Source: Thiohalophilus sp. (GTDB taxonomy: Bacteria; Pseudomonadota; Gammaproteobacteria; UBA6429; Thiohalophilaceae). From it: a DNA stretch of 64,000 nucleotides. A program made the position numbers and the translations under genes. The DNA is taken from positions 248,896 through 312,895 of the forward strand of contig NZ_JAXHLN010000002.1 of assembly GCF_034522235.1 (NCBI RefSeq). Direction: 5' to 3'. Shown here one piece after another: positions 27,438 through 35,279 of the stretch. Position 1 is the first letter of the stretch, and the number at the start of each line of letters is the position of its first letter. Below the pieces are notes generated by a model. It saw nothing but the letters and a program-made list of their open reading frames with translations. It was not told where the DNA came from and did not search any database.

Positions 27438-30274
27438 TGAGTCTAGATATATTAAATACGGTTAAAGTCTGGCTGAATCAACAATATATTGATTGTTTAG
27501 GTGTTACGATAAGTGAGTCTGATAATACAGATGAGAAACAGCCAAGGTGGGTTATCAGAAATTCAGATGGCAGGGATAATGCCATGCTTCTCGATTATGA
27601 GATAGGGAATATGCTGAACATTCACGTAGTAAATAATAAAGATGATCTTCACCTTGCAATAGATAGTGACATTCAAAACGGTTTAGAGTGGGTAACTAAG
27701 CTACAGCCAAAATATGGACTAGAAAAACACGAGTATGATGAAAATGGGGTATGGCAGGTCGGAATGCTCTGGTTAGTTTCTAGTGATCTATCTGAATCAT
27801 GGAAAGAATATATTGCTGAACTAAGATCAGAAAGCGGATTCACAGAAGAAATGTCGCTTGATGTGCTCTTCTATGAAAACCAAGATTCTCTAGTAAATAC
27901 ATTGAACAAGTTTAGCTTACCGTCTCTATTGTTTAATACGAGAAAGTTATACAGATTAGAGTCAGATAAGATACCTCAGTGGTTAACAGCAAATGATGCT
28001 GTAATGTCAATGCTCGAGAATTTCCCAGAAAGATTTAGTGACCCAGAGGTATCAACTCGGGCAAAGAGAGTCGTCGATGATGCGAGAAATTACGAATTAG
28101 GGGGAGTTACAGATGAATTTCCTAATGAAGTAAAAACAATATCATCATTGAAGATATATAACTGCAGAAACCTAACTAGCTGCGAGTTAAATCTTTTGAC
28201 AGAAAAACCAATTGGTTATGCTAAACCGCACGTTATCTTTGGTCCGAATGGTACTGGTAAATCTACACTATTTGAGGCATTGAGTTTTAGTATTTCTGGT
28301 ACCTCAAGTAGACATATAAAATACTTAGAAGATCCTGATATAAAAAAGGGTTCGGACTATATTAGCCAAGTATTGGCGCCGCTGGATGGTGGTAACCCTA
28401 AAATAATATTAAATGATATAGAAAGTCTATTGGATGCAATTCCTTATGAAAAGACAGAAGCTGAATCGCGTCTGAGAAAAGCAGATGGTAATCTTTTAGG
28501 TCAAGAAGATAGTATAAATTTTGTAAGAAAAAACAGTAATGAACTAGGAGTTCAGATACTATCCGGCTATTCATCTTTGGCTGAATATGTACGTAATTTA
28601 GTTGAATTAGAGTATGAGCAAAGTAATTCAAAGCGCCAGAATTGGCTTAGAGGTTATGGCCTAAGCTCAAATATAACAAGACAAGAAACAAGGCTCCAAA
28701 AACTTGTAGAATATGTGATTAATGAGAATCTTCCTCAAGCATCAAAAAACTTGTCTGAGTGGATTAAAAAATCTTCACAATTCTTTTCTACGGATTTTGA
28801 AAAAGGTAGAACGCTTAATAATGAATTAGAAACCCATGATAGTAAGACTCAGCGTGACAGGTTGGTTAACAATATCGCATCTTTTGCAATTACTAACAAC
28901 AATAATATACAGATTTTATTGAATGAATGGCTCGAGAGTAGAAACAATATATATATCCGTGTAAATGAATACATAGAGGATATTTCGCCTCTGGTGGATG
29001 ACCTTCGAGAATCTTTACCATTGATTGAAGATGAATTAGATCAATGGGGGGGCTGGCTAACACGCCGAGAAACTCAAGATTTAGATGAAGAGCCATCTAA
29101 TGAATATATTAACGCCTTAACTGAGAACATAGAAAAACTCAGGAAAGAAAGTGAAGAATTAATTACAGCGGGAAAATCAATAAGACGTCACTATGACCAT
29201 ATTGAATATATACGTAATGATTTTATTCCGACATGGGCTAATGAGAAACCTAATGAGTGCCCGACATGTTCTACAGATCATGAAGATAATGGTGGTATAG
29301 TTTCTGTTGTAGACAAACTGCATGCTGCTGTTCAATCTGATCTAGATAATAAACGTCAAGAGTTGAATAATAAAAACAAGGAGCTTAAGGAGGCAGAGCA
29401 AGAACTGTCTTCGTTTGGGCAGTGTCCTATCTCAGAAGATAGACGTATTTCCTTAGGTGAAAAATTGCATGGTTTAGTTGGCGACACGACATTGCAATCG
29501 ATATTAATTGATGAAGAAAAACGAGTAGAGTTAAAATCAGATCTGAGAAATTTGGCATCAAAACCAGAATCTTTACATATTGTTGATAATATTGATGATA
29601 TTTCTTCGAAATTAGCATCAACAATTCTTAATCTTAATGCAGAGGGGGAAAGAGTCTGGAGTGAACCAGATAAATGGAAAGAGATAAATGTTGCATTGAG
29701 GGAAGAGAGTCAGCGAATAGTAGAGCAACACCTTCCTTCGACCCTTGAGGCTGTGTGGCTGGAGTTGGTTTTGTCGCTAACTTCAGCTAGGTGGAATATT
29801 GCTGGCATGCCAAAATTCGAGGCTAGTACTAGCAGAGGTAGAGAGAAATTGACGGTGAAAGCAGGGAATGAGAACAAGAAAATTCTTGCTCGATATCTTT
29901 ATAACCAAGCTGAACAACACATATTAGGATTAGCTTGGTTTTTTACACGATATTTAACTGATGGTCGTTTCAGGAATGCACTAATTGCGCTTGATGATCC
30001 TGCGCAAGAGATGGATCAAACCACGTTCCGAACATTTTCTAGATTTATAAGTAGCTTTATTCGTCTGCATAATAATAATAAAACAGATCTTTCGCTGATA
30101 TTATTCTTGCACCAAGAAGATCGTGCGCTAGACATGGCCCGAGCAACAAACGCCCCATTGCATGTCCTCAGCTGGGAACAAAATCTTGGTGGTGATAAAA
30201 AAGATAAATCAGCATTAAAACAATATCATTTATTAGGTGATGGATTTAAACCAACTGCTCCAATTTTAGATTGA
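27437..30274 (+). CDS. Rad50/SMC-like AAA ATPase with zinc-hook motif
   Basis: A 945-residue ATPase. Residues 1 to about 235 form an N-terminal extension without a recognised domain. From about 238 it is an SMC/RecF-type head: SSLKIYNCRNLTSCELNLL, then Walker A IFGPNGTGKSTLFEAL (from residue 269). Long charged helical segments (about 330-800, coiled-coil-like) surround a central ECPTC motif (Cys608 and Cys611), as in the Rad50 zinc hook. The Walker B region is NALIALDDPAQEMD (about 853). The start ATG overlaps the SIR2 stop. Paired with a SIR2 effector this resembles Lamassu-type or ABC-three-component anti-phage systems, in which the SMC protein senses DNA and releases an effector. That role is inferred. 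Confidence 0.85.
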   Translation: MSLDILNTVKVWLNQQYIDCLGVTISESDNTDEKQPRWVIRNSDGRDNAMLLDYEIGNMLNIHVVNNKDDLHLAIDSDIQNGLEWVTKLQPKYGLEKHEYDENGVWQVGMLWLVSSDLSESWKEYIAELRSESGFTEEMSLDVLFYENQDSLVNTLNKFSLPSLLFNTRKLYRLESDKIPQWLTANDAVMSMLENFPERFSDPEVSTRAKRVVDDARNYELGGVTDEFPNEVKTISSLKIYNCRNLTSCELNLLTEKPIGYAKPHVIFGPNGTGKSTLFEALSFSISGTSSRHIKYLEDPDIKKGSDYISQVLAPLDGGNPKIILNDIESLLDAIPYEKTEAESRLRKADGNLLGQEDSINFVRKNSNELGVQILSGYSSLAEYVRNLVELEYEQSNSKRQNWLRGYGLSSNITRQETRLQKLVEYVINENLPQASKNLSEWIKKSSQFFSTDFEKGRTLNNELETHDSKTQRDRLVNNIASFAITNNNNIQILLNEWLESRNNIYIRVNEYIEDISPLVDDLRESLPLIEDELDQWGGWLTRRETQDLDEEPSNEYINALTENIEKLRKESEELITAGKSIRRHYDHIEYIRNDFIPTWANEKPNECPTCSTDHEDNGGIVSVVDKLHAAVQSDLDNKRQELNNKNKELKEAEQELSSFGQCPISEDRRISLGEKLHGLVGDTTLQSILIDEEKRVELKSDLRNLASKPESLHIVDNIDDISSKLASTILNLNAEGERVWSEPDKWKEINVALREESQRIVEQHLPSTLEAVWLELVLSLTSARWNIAGMPKFEASTSRGREKLTVKAGNENKKILARYLYNQAEQHILGLAWFFTRYLTDGRFRNALIALDDPAQEMDQTTFRTFSRFISSFIRLHNNNKTDLSLILFLHQEDRALDMARATNAPLHVLSWEQNLGGDKKDKSALKQYHLLGDGFKPTAPILD

Positions 30275-30282
30275 GGTCTCAC

Positions 30283-30336
30283 GGGGTCAGGTCTTGCGTT
30301 TTGCCTTTCGGTTGACAAAAGTCTTGGCCTGACCCC
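30283..30336. repeat. Dispersed palindromic repeat (GGGGTCAGGTCTTGC type), copy 1
   Basis: Starts GGGGTCAGGTCTTGCGTTTT and ends GGCCTGACCCC, so it folds into a hairpin. Related copies occur at 31102-31157 and 46769-46822. It sits 9 bp after the ATPase stop and may act as its transcription end. Confidence 0.7.
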
Positions 30337-30349
30337 GATTTTTGGGGTC

Positions 30350-30990
30350 AAAGGGGTCGCCCATAAGTCGTCGCCTGTCAAGTGGGCGAGCGAGAACGAA
30401 GTGAGCTCACCCTAAAAAAGTGGCTTCGGTTCGTCAGGCCGTGCGCCCGATTTTTGGTTGCTGTCTGCCCGTCAAAATTGACGTGCTTCAGTCACCCATC
30501 AGGATCAAGATGGTCCGCGCTGCCGATAGCAGTTTGGCGGTCATCCCTGGCAGCGTCGCTGCCCCACAAAATAATCGGTACCCCGGTGCCGCTAGAGGGA
30601 GTCAGAGTTCAGGACTGTTCGTCAGTCGCCTTTGAGCTGACACCGCGGGCACGCCAACTAAACCGAAGAAAATGATTTCGGTGCGCGATATTCAGTGGAC
30701 CGGGCTGGCTGCCATACCCCTTTCGATCTGCGCACCGAAAAACCGATTAACCAAACGCACGGTTCACCTCGAATTGTGTGCCGTTTTTTAACATGTGATA
30801 ACAGGCCCGACTGAGCTTGTTGGCAATCGTTTTTTTGGCCACCATCTTTGGGACCTTTTTGCACTTGCGCTGGTAGTAGTGCTTGATGGTCGGGTTCCAG
30901 ATGGCGGCATAGTGAGCCGCCTCCAGGTACGCCATGGCCAGATAGCGGTTGCCGTTTTTGGTGTCAGGTATGGCGGGGTTGGACCAAGGT
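30350..30990 (-). mobile_element. IS110-family remnant, 3' half
   Basis: On the minus strand from about 30990 the frame reads WSNPAIPDTKNGNRYLAMAY, then EAAHYAAIWNPTIKHYYQRK, and ends KNGTQFEVNRAFG at 30747. This is the C-terminal part of an IS110/IS1111 transposase (Transposase_20 region). The non-coding tail down to 30350 ends in GGCGACGACTTATGGGCGAC, which is the inverse of the IS110 5' flank at 33400-33432. The 5' part of the gene is missing; the sequence switches at about 30990 to a RAYT leader repeat. Confidence 0.75.
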
Positions 30991-31009
30991 AACTCCTTGA
31001 ATCGACGAG

Positions 31010-31096
31010 ACTTTCTACTAAAATAAGCCCTGTCTGAGGCCTTAAACGCCTCATTTCATGGATGAAAACACTGCTTTAAGGAGGAAGCCGTCATGC
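31010..31096 (+). repeat. RAYT leader repeat with REP-like hairpin, copy 1
   Basis: Shares ACTTTCTACTAAAATAAGCC, the hairpin TGAGGCCTTAAACGCCTCA and TTTAAGGAGGAAGCCGTCATG with 37813-37898, and in part with 63126-63209. Here the ATG is followed by unrelated repeat DNA rather than a transposase gene, so only the leader remains. Confidence 0.75.
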
Positions 31097-31202
31097 GTAA
31101 CGGGGTCAGGTCTTGCGTTTTGCCTTTGGGTTGATAAAAAGACAAGACCAAACTCCGATTAATTCTGACTCGTTTTCATTCACTGCAAAAAATGTAAGTG
31201 TT

Positions 31203-31526
31203 ATGTCTGAAGCTACTCTGAAAGTCCTTTCCGATATGGTCAGTGATGCCCATGCCGGCATTCAGGCCAGCCACGAACACATCAACCCGGTGGTAGAGGT
31301 GCGCCGCGGCATGCGGGACGCCGGCATTCCTGCCGATGTGATGACCATTGACTGCCTGCGCACTCGTCGCCGAATAACCCTGATTCTGCATGATGAACAG
31401 CCTGGCGTACTGCTGTATCAGTTCATCACGATTGAAGATGAAGTGGGCTCTGACTTTCAGAGCATCGCGCTCTCAGAGATGGATACACAGAAACTGTTTC
31501 AGTGGATAGAGGAGTATTTTGGCTGA
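31203..31526 (+). CDS. Hypothetical protein (107 aa)
   Basis: Start taken as the ATG at 31203 (MSEATLKVLSDMVSDAHAG); the frame is open further upstream through a repeat. GC content and codon use are like the chromosomal backbone rather than the AT-rich island. It contains an HINPVVEVRRGMRDAGIPAD segment and ends MDTQKLFQWIEEYFG. Predicted soluble alpha/beta protein; no family is recognised with confidence. Confidence 0.6.
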   Translation: MSEATLKVLSDMVSDAHAGIQASHEHINPVVEVRRGMRDAGIPADVMTIDCLRTRRRITLILHDEQPGVLLYQFITIEDEVGSDFQSIALSEMDTQKLFQWIEEYFG

Positions 31527-31546
31527 GGGGTGCTAAAGCGTAAAAG

Positions 31547-31594
31547 GGGTCGGTGACAAACGCGTCTCATTATCATTTGCAATTATTCCTACCG
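31547..31594. repeat. Dispersed ~48-bp repeat (GGTCGGTGACAAACG type), copy 1
   Basis: Begins GGGGTCGGTGACAAACGCGT and continues CTCATTATCATTTGCAATTA. Close copies lie at 32957-33003 and 37968-38015, and diverged ones at about 53188-53235 and 60932-60960. In reverse complement it contains GCAAATGATAATGAGA, which looks like half of a Fur-type operator. Confidence 0.75.
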
Positions 31595-31666
31595 CCCTCT
31601 GCTAAGTATGTATGAAGGTAGAGTTTATCAAAATTCATGGACTACAATCGGTGCAGGAGGCACATC

Positions 31667-31912
31667 ATGGCACGTAGCATCAACGACCTTGAAAAGGAAG
31701 TCTTTGCCTTGCCCAGGGAGGACCGGGCGCGTATCGCCCTTGATTTAATCCGTAGTCTGGACAAAGACGACGAGCCGATCTCGCGCGAAGAGTGGGAAGC
31801 CGCGTGGCGGGAAGAAATTCAGCAACGTGTACAGGATGTGCATGAGGGGCGGGTCGAATTAGTCGATGCAGAAGAAGCGTTGGCGGAATTAAGGGCAAAA
31901 TATAAAAGTTAG
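31667..31912 (+). CDS. Addiction-module antitoxin-like protein (orphan)
   Basis: An 81-residue protein, MARSINDLEKEVFALPREDRARIA onward, of the putative addiction-module component family that pairs with ParE/RelE toxins. It is a paralogue of the antitoxin at 56279 with the same N-terminus and the same upstream layout (ATGGACTA, AGGAGG, then ATCATGG). The ATG at 31667 follows GCAGGAGGCACATC. No toxin gene follows; the next gene encodes a patatin, so this copy appears orphaned by rearrangement. Confidence 0.8.
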   Translation: MARSINDLEKEVFALPREDRARIALDLIRSLDKDDEPISREEWEAAWREEIQQRVQDVHEGRVELVDAEEALAELRAKYKS

Positions 31913-31992
31913 CAAACAGCATTTTACAGTAGCGTAAAAGTAATACCCCAGGGTCAGAGTCCTTTTCCAATTCTTCATAGACGTATAAAACG

Positions 31993-32907
31993 ATGACAAT
32001 GACTCGACGAGAATTTCTGACATTCCTGGCCGTCAGCATTCTCAGTACAGGCTGCGGACGCGACCTTAAAGAACCAAAAATCGGGCTGGCACTGGGAGGT
32101 GGGGGCGCCAGGGGCCTGGCGCATATTCCAATGCTGGAAGTCTTTGATGAACTGGGTATCCGGCCCCATCGCATAGCCGGTTGCAGTATTGGTGCTGTAA
32201 TGGGTTGTTTGTATGCCTCGGGATTATCCGGCATGCAAATCCGCCAGGTCGTCGAACGTTTGACAGTTTCGGAAGATGAGGACTGGCTGGATACGTTGTT
32301 CAGCGAAGATATTTTCAACTGGTTCGACTTTGTAGAACCTGGCATGGGCAAGGGTGGGTTAATCGAATCCGAGGCCCTGATGCAATATCTGCTGGACCTG
32401 ATTGAAGTTGACGATTTCAGTCAACTCGAAATACCGTTAACGGTTGTGGCGACTGACTTCTGGAGTAGGAGACAGGTGGTATTCGAATCCGGTGAACTGG
32501 CCTTCGCGATCAGGGCGAGTATCGCGGTGCCCGGTTTATTTGCGCCGGTGGAGTACCAGGGAAAAGTGCTGGTCGATGGCGGACTGGTCAACCCGGTACC
32601 CTATGACCTGCTGTTTGATGATTGTGATGTGGTGGTGGCAATTGATGTGCTGGGTGAACGTACCCCGGACACTGATAACGGGCCAACCTATTTTGAAACG
32701 ATTTTTAATACTTTTCAAATCATGCAGGCAGCAGTGATGCAGGAAAAAATGCGCAACAGACCGCCGGATATCTATATCAAGCCGGATATTCAGGATGTTC
32801 GTGTGCTGGAGTTCTACAAGGCCGATGAGATATACCGGCAAAGTCGCTCAGGCCGCGACAGGCTGCAGGATGAAATCAGAAAATATAGAGTCGAAAGGGG
32901 TCGGTGA
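31993..32907 (+). CDS. Patatin-like phospholipase, predicted lipoprotein
   Basis: A 304-residue lipid acyl hydrolase. The N-terminus MTMTRREFLTFLAVSILSTG then Cys21 combines a twin-arginine-like RRxF motif with a lipobox, so export and lipid anchoring are likely. The catalytic domain shows GGGGARGLAH (oxyanion, about 35-44), AGCSIGAVMG (nucleophile Ser65 in GxSxG) and LVDGGLVNPVP (catalytic Asp). The family is RssA/YchK-like. It lies between dispersed repeats, within the island. Confidence 0.9.
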   Translation: MTMTRREFLTFLAVSILSTGCGRDLKEPKIGLALGGGGARGLAHIPMLEVFDELGIRPHRIAGCSIGAVMGCLYASGLSGMQIRQVVERLTVSEDEDWLDTLFSEDIFNWFDFVEPGMGKGGLIESEALMQYLLDLIEVDDFSQLEIPLTVVATDFWSRRQVVFESGELAFAIRASIAVPGLFAPVEYQGKVLVDGGLVNPVPYDLLFDDCDVVVAIDVLGERTPDTDNGPTYFETIFNTFQIMQAAVMQEKMRNRPPDIYIKPDIQDVRVLEFYKADEIYRQSRSGRDRLQDEIRKYRVERGR

Positions 32908-32956
32908 GACACCGGCGGGGTCGGGGCCGGACCACCGCAACAAGAGAGCGTAAAAG

Positions 32957-33003
32957 GGGTCGGTGACAAACGCTTCTCATCATCATTTGCAGTTAGTCCT
33001 GCT
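32957..33003. repeat. Dispersed ~48-bp repeat, copy 2
   Basis: GGGGTCGGTGACAAACGCTT continuing CTCATCATCATTTGCAGTTA; about 90% like the copy at 31547. It lies after the patatin gene and just before the DUF2442 relic. Confidence 0.7.
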
Positions 33004-33027
33004 ACTCTCTGATAGACCCCGGTTTCT

Positions 33028-33112
33028 GTTGAGGTACAGGGTACGGAGCATTTGTATTGGCCAGATCTGGATGTGGATCTGTCGCTGGCAATTATTAAAA
33101 AGCCGGGGATTA
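33028..33112 (+). pseudogene. DUF2442-type protein remnant
   Basis: Short frame VEVQGTEHLYWPDLDVDLSL, continuing AIIKKPG, corresponds to VEMQGLEHLYWPDLDVDLSL in the gene at 56896-57132. Both ends are missing. It shows that pieces of the same toxin-antitoxin/DUF2442 neighbourhood were copied into the island. Confidence 0.7.
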
Positions 33113-33189
33113 TCCGTTGGAGTCAAAGATATAGTATTGGTTGAGAATGTAAATGATTATCGTTTTTCACCGACCCTTTTGCCGTCGGA

Positions 33190-33432
33190 CTGATAGGGCC
33201 AGGGCCCAAGCAGGTCAACGACCGTATCGAGCTCATTCGGCAACCGCTGTTCACGAATGACCCGATCATCATTATCAATCAGGGAGACCAGGCTGTTATT
33301 GCTATGCAAATCGATTCCGCAGTACAGTGTCATCGTCGCGCCTCCTCTATTGTGAGCGTAAGCCCCGGAGTTTATCTCTGGATGCCTCCGCAGGGGAGGC
33401 GACGACTTATGGGCGACCCCTTTAATCCGGCT
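33190..33432 (-). mobile_element. IS110-family remnant, 5' end
   Basis: On the minus strand MTLYCGIDLHSNNSLVSLID onward is the N-terminus of an IS110-type transposase (the DEDD first Asp lies in GIDLH). It stops after LLGPW where repeat DNA begins. Upstream flank GGGTCGCCCATAAGTCGTCG matches, inverted, the distal end of the 3' remnant at 30350. Both pieces may derive from one element that has lost its middle. Confidence 0.7.
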
Positions 33433-33651
33433 CACGGTGGATTTATGGACACCGATGCAATTCGCGATCTGTGTTTGGTTGAAACCGGCTTGCATAAGGG
33501 CCCAAATTTGATATCGTTGTTCCTGGGTAAGCTGCGCGTATTGCTTCATGTGTGCTCTTCAAACTTTGGTCGGTAAGAGAAGCTGCATAGGCTACCACAG
33601 CTTGCCCTCTCACCAAACCGGTTGAGTTGCACTTACAAATTGAATTCACGA
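33433..33651 (-). mobile_element. IS30-family remnant, 5' end
   Basis: On the minus strand MKQYAQLTQEQRYQIWALMQ then AGFNQTQIANCIGVHKSTVS is the helix-turn-helix N-terminus of an IS30 transposase. The terminal repeat (AATTCAATTTGTAAGTGCAA, minus strand) lies at the 33651 end. The frame runs directly into the IS110 remnant, making a chimeric reading frame that is not a real gene. Confidence 0.75.
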
Positions 33652-33679
33652 AAATATATAACATATAGTTAATTAAAAA

Positions 33680-34459
33680 ATGGAAAAGAAAATTGATAAC
33701 ATCAAAACTTATGCTATCTGCTTAGAACGTGAAGTAGAACGCCATCAATCACTCAATAAAAACTTATCCGATCTAGGTATTGAAGCCGAATATATTGGGA
33801 TTGATGGAGAAAATATGCCATCAGATCTCGGTATTTGCTATTCAGAAGATGACGCTTTAACTTATATGGGGAGAGAACTGTCAAAACCAGAAATTGGTTG
33901 TGCAGCCAGTCATTGGGTTATATGGAATAAAGTAGCAAAAGGTAAAGATAATTTTGTTTTAATACTGGAGAGTGACGCTGCATTGACGCGTGAAGCTGTC
34001 GAAATGATTAGTACTATTAGGGATCATCATAGTGACGTTGATCTTGTTATGCTTTCTTATGCAGATTGTGTTCCATCGGTATGGGAAAAGCGTAAAATAA
34101 CTGATAAATACCAATTAGTTCGTTTTTCACGGAGATCATATTTTGCATCAGCATATATATTAAGTAAAAGGGGTGCAAAGGAGTTGATTCGAAAGACTCG
34201 TTCTATTGCTATACCACCAGATGAAATGCTTATAGGCGAGAGGATTGAAAAAGATATGTCCATCTATGCGCTTTACCCACGAATGGTGTTTTTAATGGAA
34301 CAGGCATATGAAACTTCTACATTAAGATCTGACAGGTTAAATAAAACGGGTGGTGTCAGCAAAAATCAAGCAGAAAAACCACGTAGGAAGGGGCTGCAAC
34401 GCTTAGAGCAGATCCTCCGACACTTTTTTATAAGCTTAAAATCCCCACCTAGCGTATAA
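33680..34459 (+). CDS. Glycosyltransferase family 25
   Basis: A 259-residue LPS-type glycosyltransferase. KTYAICLEREVERHQSLNKN is the GT25 N-terminal pattern, IGCAASHWVIWNKVAKGKDN the conserved ASH segment, and FVLILESDAAL the metal-binding ESD/DxD motif. It is AT-rich, unlike the core LPS genes, and sits between IS30-type ends, so it was probably acquired horizontally. Likely role: decoration of LPS or lipooligosaccharide. Confidence 0.88.
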   Translation: MEKKIDNIKTYAICLEREVERHQSLNKNLSDLGIEAEYIGIDGENMPSDLGICYSEDDALTYMGRELSKPEIGCAASHWVIWNKVAKGKDNFVLILESDAALTREAVEMISTIRDHHSDVDLVMLSYADCVPSVWEKRKITDKYQLVRFSRRSYFASAYILSKRGAKELIRKTRSIAIPPDEMLIGERIEKDMSIYALYPRMVFLMEQAYETSTLRSDRLNKTGGVSKNQAEKPRRKGLQRLEQILRHFFISLKSPPSV

Positions 34460-34483
34460 CGGGGTTCTTACAATTATAAACAA

Positions 34484-35268
34484 TCGTAGATTCAAGTTGT
34501 TAGTGCAACGTTCGGTTTGACTCCGAAAAATACTGATTCGGTGTTTTGGTATCAAGACATTTTCGGGGTCGGTTGTTGAGTTTCACCATCACGCATTCAA
34601 TTTGTCGTTGAGTGATGGTTGTAAAATCATGCTTCTTGGGGAAATACTGGCGAATGAGTCCATTGGTGTTTTCATTCAGGCTGCGCTCCCAAGAAGAAAG
34701 TTGAGATTTGATTCGGGATCTGGCCTCGATGCGAATAGGAGCCATAAGGCTTCATGCGTTGCTTCTGGCAGCGCAGATGTCGATAAAGAGAGACACCGGC
34801 CTGTTTATCGGCCAGGAGTCATACTGACTAAATGGACTCGTGACTGACAGGCCGGCTTCCTGGGCCAGCCAGAGACCGGGTTGTTCAGGGCGCCAGTCCT
34901 CGCGCAGAAATTGACGGACGTGACGCCAGGTAGCGGATTCGATACGAGAGGAAGCTTTGTCCGTACGCCGCTGAAGACAGAAGCGATGGGCCTGTTGGGC
35001 ATGGTAGGCCCGATACCCTCCCCCCTCCGGTCACGGCGCCCCTCACGGCTGATGGTGGAATTATCGACACCGATGAAATTTGCGGTCTGGGTTTGGTTAA
35101 AACCGACTTTCATGTAGACCTGAATTTGGTATGCTTGTTCCTGGGTAAGCTGTGAGTATCGCGTTATATATGCTCCTCAAACTTTGGTCGGTGAGAGAAG
35201 CTGCATAGGCTACCGCCGCTTGCCCTCTCACCAAACCGGTTAAGTTGCACTTACAAATTGAATTCACG
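34484..35268 (-). mobile_element. IS30-family element, internally degraded
   Basis: The terminal repeats are visible at both ends (GTGCAACGTTCGG at the left; TTGCACTTACAAATTG at 35245-35268). On the minus strand the N-terminal piece MKVGFNQTQTANFIGVDNST and the C-terminal piece ERSLNENTNGLIRQYFPKKH (ending at 34500) are in different frames, and the middle is scrambled or lost. The total of about 785 bp is shorter than a normal IS30 (about 1.1 kb). Its 5' 110 bp match the fragment at 33540-33651. Confidence 0.75.
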
Positions 35269-35279
35269 TTAATTTTTTA

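Noticed and set aside
30382..30675. Open frames of 71 and 97 residues after the ATPase gene
   Set aside because: They have no recognisable protein features and lie over the non-coding 3' part of an IS110 remnant and repeat DNA.
33157..33549. A 130-residue frame on the minus strand that looks like one gene
   Set aside because: It is a chance fusion of an IS30 N-terminus with an IS110 N-terminus, running into repeat DNA.
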